Assembly (NCBI GenBank): GCA_021203745.1
Contig: JAJQAP010000085.1
Location: 1 to 24,590 of the forward strand
Direction: 5' to 3'
Origin: Coprobacillus sp.
Lineage (GTDB): Bacteria > Bacillota_I > Bacilli_A > RFN20 > CAG-826
Length of the DNA stretch: 24,590 bases
Made by a program: the position numbers and the translations under genes. Shown one piece after another: positions 7,144 through 13,886 of the stretch. Within the stretch, counting starts at the first letter, position 1; every line of letters starts with the position of its first letter. The notes beneath the pieces are model-generated. The model did not search any database. It saw only the letters and a list, made by a program, of their open reading frames with translations, and was not told the DNA's origin.

Positions 7144-9999
7144 ATGAATAAAAAGAGTAAATTTTTAACGATTATTCCGCTTATCGCATTGTGTTTATGT
7201 GGCTGCTCGACAAGTAGTGAAGAGGATTCTCTAGAGAGTGAAGAAACCACCCAGTCATCAGAAACGGGTGGAACCACAAGCGAAACAAATCCATCAACCC
7301 CAGATCCAGACGAGCCTCAATATGGTGCTTACGCCCTAGTGGGTGATTTTATCGATTCAAATTGGAACGAGTCTCCCGAAAAAGATTCAGTTTACTATCT
7401 AGGATATGATTTAAATGACACTAATACCAAATACTGGGAAGTAAATGTTACAATCAGGCCCTCTAATGGTGATAACTGGGTCGCGGGTTTACGAGTAGTG
7501 GAATATGGTACTTGGTCCCTTGTTCTTGGTTACGACGAACTTGGGGCTGCCTCTACAGGTGTTTTATCTGGAGATGGAGAGCATAATATTAAAGTGAGTT
7601 GGGATACCTCTTATAAGATTACCATCGATATGAGAAAGAGCGCATCCATTACCGTTCAGCAACTCGATAGTGATGGTAATCCAATTTTGCCATCTTATGA
7701 TAGTGCCTATATCTTATATGGAGACTTTGAAGAATCAAGTTGGGGTGCCTCCTCTACCGAAGGTAATGTGACATATCTAGCATATGACTCCTCAATTAGC
7801 ACCTCTAAGTATTGGAGTGTGACTCTCTATACGACTTCTACAGCCTCCGATTGGGATGCTTCCTTTAGAGTGGTGGAATCCACTAATTTTGAAAGCACCA
7901 TTGCCGATTACTCTAATCTTGACACTGATAACTCAACAGGGGTTATTGGAGAAAATAATGATAATAATATCTGCCTATACTGGGATACAGAATACGATAT
8001 TATCGTCGATTGTCGAAACTCCACCCCAACGATTACAGTAAACTATGCAGGAACAGTCTTAGAGAGTGATTTCTATCCAGATGTTGCTCGTTACGACACC
8101 ATCTCTGGAATTGGGAGAGTGGATGAAATTGCCGAAAACGACGATTACATCATGGGGATGGATATATCCTCAATAATCGAAGTGGAAAATGCCGGTGGTA
8201 AATATTATGATTACGATGGTAACCAAGTAGATCTCTTTACCTTCCTTGCCTCTCAAGGCGTGAACTATATCAGAATCAGACTCTGGAACGATCCATATGT
8301 TGAAGTGGGTAATCCTGATTCTGGGTCATTCCAAGGTGGCGGTAATGATATCGATACCGATATCGAGATAGCAAAACGCGCCGTCGAAGCGGGAATGAAG
8401 ATTAATCTCGATTTCCATTACTCCGATTTCTGGGCAGATCCAGGAAAATATGCCAGACCTCGTTCTTGGGAAAGTCTCTCTGATAGTGCGGTAATTTCTA
8501 CCGCTGCTAGTTGGACAAGTGAGGTATTAGGCAAGTTTAAAGAAGCTGGATGCACTCCAGATATGGTCCAAGTTGGTAACGAGATTAATAATGGTATAGC
8601 GGGCTTTAGCCGTAGCACTGATACAAATAGTAATTACATCCAGTTTATCGCTGCTTGTAATAAAGCGGTTAAGGACTTTGATTCCTCAATTAAAACGTGT
8701 ATACATCTCGCAAGTTCTAGTTTTAGAACGGATGTCTATACCGCCTTAAATAACGCTAATGTGGATTATGATATTATTGGTTTATCATATTACCCATATT
8801 ACAATTCACATGGCACTCTCTCTACTCTTAAGGAGAGAATGGATTCTCTTAGTAAATCCTTCCCCACTAAAGAGGTATGTGTAGTGGAGTACTCCTATGC
8901 TTGGACACTTGAGTCTAAGTGGGAACAAGGATATGGCACAATTAACAATACATTCAACACACAAACATATTGTGATGTTGCAGGTTACCCCGCCTCAGTT
9001 CAAGGACAAGCACAATGTATTTACGATATTAACGAGGCAGTCGCCGAGTGTGATACTGGTATTGGCTCCTTCTACTGGGAACCAGCGTGGCTAGCAAGAG
9101 AAGGGACATCTTGGGCATCCCTAGAAAGCTTACCTTACTATCAAGAGTATGGTGAATCTAATGCCACGGAAAGTTGGATGGGCTCAACTAGTTGGTCTAA
9201 CCAAGCTCTCTTTGACTATGAAGGCTATGCCTTACAATCTCTCACCGTTTACGACTTAATGAGAAATGGTGATAAGGTTGAAGAGCATTACGTCAGCGGC
9301 ACGACAAGTTTCACTGGGACAATCGATGGTGAAGCTAGTGATCGAAGCTCATACTTACCCAGTACGACAACGATTACCTCTGATACAGGGAGAACCCATG
9401 AAGTAGAAATTACTTGGGACCAAGATTCTATTGATGCCTTAAATAGTGCGAGTGCAGGTGAAACTGTCACTGTTAATGGTAGTTTTACTTTTAACGGAGA
9501 AACCATCAGTGTGACTGGCACCTATACAATTACCACTCATAACTATATCCAAAATGCTTCATTCGAGGATAATACATCTTCGAGTAAAACCGACAACTGG
9601 ACATTGACCCAGATTTCAGGAACTGCTAGTTCGTATGGTAAATACAACAATGATGGAAACGCAAGAACAGGCAAATGGTATTTTAACCCTTATAGTGGAG
9701 CGGCTTATGGAGCACGTATTACACAAGATGTGACACTTGATGCAGGTACATATACCCTTGAATACTATTATCGATCTTCTAATGGTAACGATATTCAATT
9801 CACACTATATGGTGAAAGCAATGGGTCTCACATAAACGAAGTGACCTCTTATGGGGACAGTGCAGGAACCGCATGGTTATATAGTTCATTGACCCTTACG
9901 CTTACTAATGCCGAGACCATTACCATCGGTCTTGATGTTACAGGTAGTGCGGGTGCTTGGGCCCATGTCGATGACTTTGCCCTGTATTCCACTAACTAA
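7144..9999 (+). CDS. Surface lipoprotein GH53 endo-beta-1,4-galactanase with Ig-like and C-terminal CBM-like domains
   Basis: A 951-residue lipoprotein: signal peptide with lipobox LCGC (Cys21), an acidic Ser/Thr/Pro linker (to about 58), two beta modules of the type seen in the preceding protein (about 61-172 and 186-300), and GH53 catalysis at about 333-708. The acid/base is E480 in VQVGNE and the nucleophile E582 in VEYSYAW; canonical RIRLWNDP and DFHYSDFWADPG are intact. Next come a bacterial Ig-like domain (about 712-798, with EITWD and TVNGSFTF) and a C-terminal carbohydrate-binding-like domain (about 800-951, beginning YIQNASFED and ending HVDDFALY) resembling CBM61 or CBM4/9. It should hydrolyse pectic beta-1,4-galactan at the cell surface. 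It has its own promoter, leader and terminator, and AAGGAG supports the ATG. Confidence 0.93.
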   Translation: MNKKSKFLTIIPLIALCLCGCSTSSEEDSLESEETTQSSETGGTTSETNPSTPDPDEPQYGAYALVGDFIDSNWNESPEKDSVYYLGYDLNDTNTKYWEVNVTIRPSNGDNWVAGLRVVEYGTWSLVLGYDELGAASTGVLSGDGEHNIKVSWDTSYKITIDMRKSASITVQQLDSDGNPILPSYDSAYILYGDFEESSWGASSTEGNVTYLAYDSSISTSKYWSVTLYTTSTASDWDASFRVVESTNFESTIADYSNLDTDNSTGVIGENNDNNICLYWDTEYDIIVDCRNSTPTITVNYAGTVLESDFYPDVARYDTISGIGRVDEIAENDDYIMGMDISSIIEVENAGGKYYDYDGNQVDLFTFLASQGVNYIRIRLWNDPYVEVGNPDSGSFQGGGNDIDTDIEIAKRAVEAGMKINLDFHYSDFWADPGKYARPRSWESLSDSAVISTAASWTSEVLGKFKEAGCTPDMVQVGNEINNGIAGFSRSTDTNSNYIQFIAACNKAVKDFDSSIKTCIHLASSSFRTDVYTALNNANVDYDIIGLSYYPYYNSHGTLSTLKERMDSLSKSFPTKEVCVVEYSYAWTLESKWEQGYGTINNTFNTQTYCDVAGYPASVQGQAQCIYDINEAVAECDTGIGSFYWEPAWLAREGTSWASLESLPYYQEYGESNATESWMGSTSWSNQALFDYEGYALQSLTVYDLMRNGDKVEEHYVSGTTSFTGTIDGEASDRSSYLPSTTTITSDTGRTHEVEITWDQDSIDALNSASAGETVTVNGSFTFNGETISVTGTYTITTHNYIQNASFEDNTSSSKTDNWTLTQISGTASSYGKYNNDGNARTGKWYFNPYSGAAYGARITQDVTLDAGTYTLEYYYRSSNGNDIQFTLYGESNGSHINEVTSYGDSAGTAWLYSSLTLTLTNAETITIGLDVTGSAGAWAHVDDFALYSTN

Positions 10000-10022
10000 T
10001 ATATAATCTTGTAGTTATATAT
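9999..10022. repeat. AT-rich inverted repeat after the second GH53 gene
   Basis: ATATATAA (9999-10006) pairs with TTATATAT (10015-10022) around TCTTGTAG, directly before the terminator. It mirrors the element after the first GH53 gene. Confidence 0.45.
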
Positions 10023-10026
10023 AAAT

Positions 10027-10054
10027 AAAGGGACCCCTTTCGTGGGGTCCTTTT
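10027..10054 (+). terminator. Intrinsic terminator of the second GH53 gene
   Basis: GGACCCC (10031-10037) pairs with GGGGTCC (10044-10050) around TTTCGT, flanked by AAAG and TTTT. It ends five bases before the -35 box of the type III locus and separates the two units. Confidence 0.93.
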
Positions 10055-10058
10055 AATG

Positions 10059-10087
10059 TTGACAGTAAACAAGTTTATATGTAATAT
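10059..10087 (+). promoter_or_regulatory. Promoter of the type III antitoxin RNA
   Basis: A consensus TTGACA (10059-10064), a 17-bp spacer and TAATAT (10082-10087). Transcription is predicted near 10094, just before the repeats. A strong promoter ahead of an RNA antitoxin is typical of type III systems, which need antitoxin in excess. Confidence 0.8.
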
Positions 10088-10111
10088 ATAAGTGTGGAAG
10101 AAAACCACGAA

Positions 10112-10209
10112 ATTGCCTGGTGTTCGTGGGATGTATCAGGTTAAAATAAAAGCCCAAGACATTGCCTGGTGTTCGTGGGATGTATCAGGTTAAAATAAAA
10201 GCCCAAAGA
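10112..10209 (+). repeat. Two direct 49-nt tandem repeats
   Basis: Two units with a 49-base period, the second starting at 10161; they agree at all positions except the last (GAC against GAA). A partial third copy may continue at 10211 (ATTG). There are no unique spacers, which separates this from CRISPR. Confidence 0.95.
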
Positions 10210-10220
10210 AATTGAGACAT

Positions 10221-10246
10221 AAGGGAATACATGTGTGTTCCCTTTT
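10221..10246 (+). terminator. Weak terminator between antitoxin repeats and toxin
   Basis: AAGGGAA (10221-10227) pairs with TTCCCTT (10238-10244), with only four T residues (10243-10246), two of them in the stem. In type III systems a leaky terminator at this place sets the antitoxin-to-toxin transcript ratio. The first seven bases of the stem lie just after the repeats and the Shine-Dalgarno site follows within ten bases. Confidence 0.75.
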
Positions 10247-10264
10247 GTAATGAAGGAGGTAATT

Positions 10265-10732
10265 ATGGATTTATGTCTTATTGATAAAAAGTACTTTATT
10301 GATCATCCAAATTTTATCAAAATGCTTGACCCTTATAATTTAAATAAGCAATCAAACAGGATGCATCTTCGGGTAAGAATTGTTTACCAAAATCATACTT
10401 TTTACGTTCCATTAAGACGTAACTTAAAACCTGCGATGAGACCTTATGGAAAAATAGGACACGAAATCCCTTCAAGCACAAGACCAAATGCCGGTCTTGA
10501 TTATAGATATGCTCTCTTAATTGATGATGATTCATATATTCATCCAATTGATATTAATAATGTTTCAACCATGCAGGTTAATAAGCTTAAAGATGATTAT
10601 CTTGTTATCGAAAAGGAATTTGCTCAATACTTGAATGGTTTTATCAGGGTGGCAAAACGAAATGATATTGAGAAATCTCCTCTTTATCGTGAGTCGTCTC
10701 TTGTCAATTTTATCGATATTCTACTTAGTTAA
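10265..10732 (+). CDS. Candidate type III toxin, ToxN/AbiQ-CptN-TenpN-like endoribonuclease
   Basis: A 155-residue protein from the ATG at 10265, chosen because AAGGAGG (10253-10259) sits five bases upstream; an upstream GTG (10235) lies inside the terminator hairpin and is rejected. The size is right for type III toxins. Visible features are an N-terminal aromatic/basic region, a beta-hairpin-like RMHLRVRIVYQNHTFYVPLRR (about 32-52) resembling the family's Y-x-x-PL motif, GLDYRYALLIDD (77-88), and a C-terminal helical part ending SSLVNFIDIL. Such toxins cut mRNA at A-rich sites and are held by pseudoknot units of their own antitoxin RNA, usually for phage defence. Protein similarity alone is modest; the assignment rests mainly on promoter, repeats, terminator and toxin in the canonical order. 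The subfamily is uncertain. Confidence 0.75.
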   Translation: MDLCLIDKKYFIDHPNFIKMLDPYNLNKQSNRMHLRVRIVYQNHTFYVPLRRNLKPAMRPYGKIGHEIPSSTRPNAGLDYRYALLIDDDSYIHPIDINNVSTMQVNKLKDDYLVIEKEFAQYLNGFIRVAKRNDIEKSPLYRESSLVNFIDILLS

Positions 10733-10771
10733 ACAAAAATACTGATTTTAGGCATTTTCTTTTTGACAATA

Positions 10772-10859
10772 TCGATAACCGTCGGTTTTTTTGCTCTTTA
10801 GGTGTCGATAGTCGTCTGTTTTTTTGCTCTTTAGGTGTCGATAGGCGTCCGTTTTTCTT
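10772..10859 (+). repeat. Three 33-nt T-rich tandem repeats downstream of the toxin
   Basis: TCGATA recurs at 10772, 10805 and 10838 (period 33). Units share TCGATA, a variable CG-rich patch (AACCGTCGGT, AGTCGTCTGT, AGGCGTCCGT), a T7 run and GCTCTTTAGG; the third is truncated. The first can form AACC-GTC-GGTT followed by T7, a terminator-like hairpin that the second cannot form in the same way. They may be an amplified terminator of the toxin transcript or remains of another RNA repeat array. Confidence 0.8.
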
Positions 10860-10892
10860 GAAATAAGATATAAATAATGCTATTTTACTAGT

Positions 10893-12218
10893 ATGCTAAA
10901 AAGAAAATTTTATGATTATCTATTAAATTGGAGAAAGACAAAAAACCAGGAGTGTCTCTTTGTCAAAGGAGCAAGGCAGGTTGGTAAAACTTTTATCATT
11001 GATTACTTTGGTAAGACTAATTACAAAAGTTATATCTATATAAACTTTTTAGAGCATCCAGAATATAAAATTATCTTTTCCTATTCGCTTGACGCAGCGA
11101 CTCTTTATCAGCAGATTTCCCTAAATATTAATAACGTAACTTTTATCCCAGGTAACACTCTTATTTTTCTTGATGAGATTCAAGAATGTCCAAACGCAAG
11201 AACTGCTTTAAAATTTTTAGCCCTTGATAATCAATATGATGTTATTGCCTCTGGTTCTTTACTTGGTACCAATTACAAAGCGGATATTTCCTCTATCCCA
11301 GTTGGTTATGAAAGGCAAGTAGATATGTATTCCCTTGACTTTGAGGAGTTTTGCTGGGCAAGTGGTAAAAGTGTAGAAGCCACGAAAATCATTAAAAGTC
11401 ATTTTGACACCAATTCTGGTTTTGACAAGTTAACAAATTCTACCTATAGTGATTTGTTCCGTCTTTTTATTATCGTCGGTGGAATGCCAGAAGTGGTAAA
11501 CTCCTTTTTTAAAGATCGTAATTTAGCTAGTGTTCATTCCCTGCAGCAAAAGATTATACGTGACTATTTAAATGATATTGATAAATACGCACCCTCGGCT
11601 CCCTTAAAGCAAAAGATTAAGGATGCCTTTAACTCTATCCCTAATCAACTTGTTAAACCTTATAATAATCGCTTTCAATATTCACTTGTTTCTCCAAATG
11701 GGAAAAAGGATAAATACTGGGACGCCATAAACTGGTTAATTGATGCAGGGATTGCCTCCCCTTGCTTTAATATATCTATTCCAGAAACTCCTCTTATTGC
11801 CTACAAAAAAGAATTTGAGTTTAAGATTTATCTAAATGACACAGGCCTACTCACCGCAATGTTTGGTTTTAACACCCAAAGAGATATCTATAATCAAACA
11901 TTAAAGGGAAGTGCAAAAGGAGGGATATACGAGAATGTTATTGCAGAGACCCTCACTAAAAACGGATTCCCTCTTTATTACTATAAGCATTCTAATAGTC
12001 AGCAGGAGATTGAGTTTGTCATTGAAAATGATGATGGGGTGGTCCCAATTGAAGTAAAACCTAACGCGAATACCTCTATCTCATTATCGCGCTTTATTGA
12101 AGAGTTTAAACCAAATGTCGCTTATAAACTCGTCGACACTGGTTTTACAATCAGTGATAAAAAGAAGGTTATACCTCTTTATATGTCCTTCTGTATTAAA
12201 AATGTCTTTAGTTTATAA
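10893..12218 (+). CDS. AAA-type ATPase with C-terminal DUF4143 domain
   Basis: A 441-residue protein of the common AAA_14/DUF4143 family. Walker A is GARQVGKT (26-33), Walker B LIFLDE (90-95), and a sensor-like ASGSLLG lies at 119-125; the C-terminal third contains GGIYENVIAETL and a nuclease-like region with EIEFVIE and PIEVKP. Members are abundant in anaerobic bacteria and archaea; some have been linked to mobile DNA or defence, but no biochemical role is established. It follows the 33-nt repeats and probably has its own promoter (TATAAA at 10869-10874). It converges on the flavin reductase-like gene with only six bases between them. No Shine-Dalgarno site is evident before the ATG. Confidence 0.88.
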   Translation: MLKRKFYDYLLNWRKTKNQECLFVKGARQVGKTFIIDYFGKTNYKSYIYINFLEHPEYKIIFSYSLDAATLYQQISLNINNVTFIPGNTLIFLDEIQECPNARTALKFLALDNQYDVIASGSLLGTNYKADISSIPVGYERQVDMYSLDFEEFCWASGKSVEATKIIKSHFDTNSGFDKLTNSTYSDLFRLFIIVGGMPEVVNSFFKDRNLASVHSLQQKIIRDYLNDIDKYAPSAPLKQKIKDAFNSIPNQLVKPYNNRFQYSLVSPNGKKDKYWDAINWLIDAGIASPCFNISIPETPLIAYKKEFEFKIYLNDTGLLTAMFGFNTQRDIYNQTLKGSAKGGIYENVIAETLTKNGFPLYYYKHSNSQQEIEFVIENDDGVVPIEVKPNANTSISLSRFIEEFKPNVAYKLVDTGFTISDKKKVIPLYMSFCIKNVFSL

Positions 12219-12224
12219 ATGTGT

Positions 12225-12743
12225 TTATTCTCTTTTTAGGACTTTCACTATGTCCCCAATATAGACTGTATGCATGTCTTTCGTGGGATAGAATTCCTCT
12301 AATAGATTTTTATCGATAAAGTCTTCTTCATTAAAATGACCTTTATAGAGTTTTTTACAAATTAAGACATACTCCGCTTCCTCTATATACATAGTCTCAC
12401 TACTAAACACTCGATGGAGATTGCATTTTTCTATCTTATCTTCATCATACCCTGAATGAGATCCAATATAGGAAAGCTCTTCTTTATAAGAAGAAGGAAG
12501 GATAGAGAGAGTGAAGTACTCATTTTCTTCAATTATCTTTTTTGTGTATCTAGAGTCGCGCACATAGACAGTAGCTGTCCCTTTACCCCCTTTATGCCCC
12601 CATAAAGAGCCAATCGCGCCCCAGGATATAGTCATGACATTATTTAATTCAGGTGTGCCTCCTCCAAGAAGTGGCCATCTCGAGTCAAATAGTTCATAGA
12701 AGTTTATATCTATATCATTTAAACTTATTTCTTTAAAACCCAT
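12225..12743 (-). CDS. Flavin reductase-like FMN-binding split-barrel protein
   Basis: A 172-residue protein matching the short flavin reductase-like family: RWPLLGGGTPELNNVMTISW near the N-terminus, then GSLWGHKG and a YFTLSILP strand, typical of the FMN-binding split barrel. It would bind FMN and act in flavin or iron reduction or as a flavodoxin-like electron carrier; the partner is not visible. It is divergent from the HAD phosphatase gene with 36 bases between start codons. Its own start is supported by AAGGGG about ten bases upstream on its strand, and the shared AT-rich stretch holds -10-like sequences in both directions. Confidence 0.85.
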   Translation of the reverse strand: MGFKEISLNDIDINFYELFDSRWPLLGGGTPELNNVMTISWGAIGSLWGHKGGKGTATVYVRDSRYTKKIIEENEYFTLSILPSSYKEELSYIGSHSGYDEDKIEKCNLHRVFSSETMYIEEAEYVLICKKLYKGHFNEEDFIDKNLLEEFYPTKDMHTVYIGDIVKVLKRE

Positions 12744-12765
12744 AATTACTTATCCCCTTTTTATG

Positions 12766-12776
12766 TATAATATAAT
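12766..12776 (+). promoter_or_regulatory. -10 region of the HAD phosphatase gene (probable leaderless)
   Basis: Two overlapping TATAAT hexamers (12766-12771 and 12771-12776) lie just before the ATG at 12780. The first would place the mRNA start at or next to the ATG. No Shine-Dalgarno site is present. The region is shared with the divergent flavin reductase promoter. Confidence 0.55.
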
Positions 12777-12779
12777 TAT

Positions 12780-13568
12780 ATGACACCTAACTTTAAAATT
12801 ATATTCTTTGATGTAGACTGGACTCTATATGATCATAAACATGACACTTTTAATCAAAAGAGTTTATACGATATAAACACCTTAAAAAGAAAAGGTTATA
12901 AGATTATCCTTTGTAGTGATAGGTCATACCAGTCCTTAAAGGATTTAAAAACCTTTGAGTATATCTCTCCAGATGGTTGTATAACTCTTGGGGGTCAAGC
13001 TATTATCTATCAAGATAAGGTCTTATTAGATCATACCTTCACTCAAGAAGAGGCAAACAAGATACTAACTCTTTTATTACCCCTCGATAAATCGATAACA
13101 CTGACCACCGCCTTAGAGGCATATATGCTTAATGGAGTCAAAGAAGAAGTAAATATCCTCTATTCCTATTATAAAGAGTCTGTCCCCCCTTTAAAGAGTC
13201 AGTATATGGGAGAGGATATCTCTCAATTTACCCTTTTTAGTGATGATACATACGATAAAGAGATACGAGATAATATACCTAACACTATTAACTTTAATCG
13301 CTTTGATAAGTATGGAGTCGACCTAACTCCCTATAGTCCCACAAAAGGAGAAGCGGTTAAATACCTCCTAGATTATCTAAAAATCGATAAAAGCGAGTCT
13401 CTCTCCTTTGGAGATAACACCCCTGATATATCGATGTTTAAAGAAACAGGTTATTCAGTGTGTTTACGAAATGGTCATCGTAGTGCGAAAAGGGAGGCCA
13501 CAAAAGTGTGCTCCCCAGTTTGGAAAGATGGGATAGATAAAACACTAAAGAAACTAAAATTAATTTGA
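12780..13568 (+). CDS. Cof-type HAD-superfamily phosphatase
   Basis: A 262-residue HAD-IIB (Cof-like) hydrolase. Motif I is FFDVDWTLYD (9-18; the nucleophile Asp and DxD are intact, but Trp replaces the usual Gly of DxDGT), motif II is ILCSDRS, and motif IV is SFGDNTPDISMF near the C-terminus with the expected GD-x(3)-D acids. Members dephosphorylate sugar phosphates, FMN, PLP or similar small molecules; the substrate cannot be named. It ends in TGA, direct evidence that TGA is a stop codon here. The stop overlaps a TTGACA hexamer (13565-13570) that may add a second promoter for the downstream RNA array. Confidence 0.9.
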   Translation: MTPNFKIIFFDVDWTLYDHKHDTFNQKSLYDINTLKRKGYKIILCSDRSYQSLKDLKTFEYISPDGCITLGGQAIIYQDKVLLDHTFTQEEANKILTLLLPLDKSITLTTALEAYMLNGVKEEVNILYSYYKESVPPLKSQYMGEDISQFTLFSDDTYDKEIRDNIPNTINFNRFDKYGVDLTPYSPTKGEAVKYLLDYLKIDKSESLSFGDNTPDISMFKETGYSVCLRNGHRSAKREATKVCSPVWKDGIDKTLKKLKLI

Positions 13569-13598
13569 CAGTGAATAGTTTTTATTTATCTATACGTA

Positions 13599-13627
13599 TT
13601 GACAAAATAAGGTCAAACCCTTATAGT
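13599..13627 (+). promoter_or_regulatory. Strong promoter of the orphan repeat RNA
   Basis: Perfect TTGACA (13599-13604), 17-bp spacer, TATAGT (13622-13627). This is the best consensus promoter in the window. Predicted start is about 13634, eleven bases before the first repeat. Confidence 0.88.
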
Positions 13628-13644
13628 ATAGTTAGGCTTTTTAA

Positions 13645-13828
13645 AGTAGCAGGAAATTCGCCTCCTTATGTAGAAAGTGCGAGACTATTAAGTAGCAGGA
13701 AATTCGCCTCCTTATGTAGAAAGTGCGAGACTATTAAGTAGCAGGAAATTCGCCTCCTTATGTAGAAAGTGCGAGACTATTAAGTAGCAGGTATCCCACG
13801 ACCTTATGTAGAAACTGTGGACCGATAA
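13645..13828 (+). repeat. Four 46-nt tandem repeats
   Basis: Units begin at 13645, 13691, 13737 and 13783. The first three are identical over 46 bases and the fourth is a diverged copy aligned without gaps. There are no spacers between units. The sequence differs from the 49-nt repeats at 10112. Confidence 0.97.
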
Positions 13829-13837
13829 AGCCTATCT

Positions 13838-13864
13838 AGAGAGAACATTGTTCTCTCTTTTCTT
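13838..13864 (+). terminator. Terminator of the orphan repeat RNA
   Basis: AGAGAGAAC (13838-13846) pairs perfectly with GTTCTCTCT (13850-13858) around ATT, followed by TTTCTTT. The stem is longer than that of the weak terminator in the toxin-bearing locus, as expected if no toxin needs read-through expression. Confidence 0.88.
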
Positions 13865-13880
13865 TACTCTTTATATCTTC

Positions 13881-13886
13881 TATAAT
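13881..13886 (+). promoter_or_regulatory. Possible -10 element of the GH13 gene
   Basis: A perfect TATAAT, 35 bases before the ATG at 13922; the matching -35 region (TTTTCT, 13858-13863) is poor and overlaps the T tract of the array terminator. The GH13 gene may therefore be driven by this promoter, by read-through of the array, or by both. Confidence 0.4.

Larger units (their letters stand above)
10094..10246 (+). ncRNA. Candidate type III antitoxin RNA (two pseudoknot repeats)
   Basis: No ORF is present between promoter and terminator. The transcript would contain two identical 49-nt repeats (units 10112-10160 and 10161-10209, the last base differing) and a short partial third. Each unit can fold as an H-type pseudoknot: stem 1 CCTG (10116-10119) with CAGG (10137-10140), stem 2 TGGG (10127-10130) with CCCA (10153-10156), and an A-rich third loop (TTAAAATAAAAG), the kind of region in which ToxN-family enzymes cut their antitoxin. 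Copies are identical, so no covariation can be tested within the array. The weak terminator and toxin gene directly downstream complete the canonical order. Confidence 0.78.
13634..13864 (+). ncRNA. Orphan type III antitoxin-like RNA with four 46-nt pseudoknot units
   Basis: A short non-coding unit with a consensus promoter, four tandem 46-nt repeats and a strong terminator. Each repeat folds as an H-type pseudoknot. Numbering a unit from AGTAGC, stem 1 is 7-10 with 19-22 and stem 2 is 14-17 with 35-38. Units 1-3 are identical; unit 4 differs and keeps pairing through three compensatory changes: 10/19 A-U to U-A, 14/38 U-A to C-G, 16/36 G-C to A-U. The conserved linker (CTTATGTAGAAA) is the A-containing third loop. 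This topology is that of ToxI-type type III antitoxins, but no toxin gene follows; the next gene is a GH13 lipoprotein. Confidence 0.8.

Noticed and set aside
9288..9798. Minus-strand reading frames inside the second GH53 gene
   Set aside because: They are antisense shadows with no start signals or recognisable domains; the sense strand encodes clear Ig-like and CBM-like domains.
3936..9999. Recent tandem duplication of one galactanase gene
   Set aside because: Catalytic domains are clearly diverged, module numbers differ (four against two), and only the second has the C-terminal domains; any duplication is old.
10112..10209. CRISPR array
   Set aside because: The 49-nt units abut with no unique spacers and no cas genes are near; the fold and following toxin gene fit a type III antitoxin better.
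10235..10264. GTG start for the type III toxin
   Set aside because: It lies in the terminator hairpin with no Shine-Dalgarno site; the ATG at 10265 has AAGGAGG at ideal spacing.
10893..12218. AAA/DUF4143 ATPase as part of the type III toxin-antitoxin system
   Set aside because: It is separated by the 33-nt repeats, seems to have its own promoter, and the family is widespread without such linkage.
13645..13828. CRISPR array or simple satellite repeat
   Set aside because: Units are contiguous without spacers, and the consensus promoter, terminator and compensatory changes indicate a structured RNA gene.
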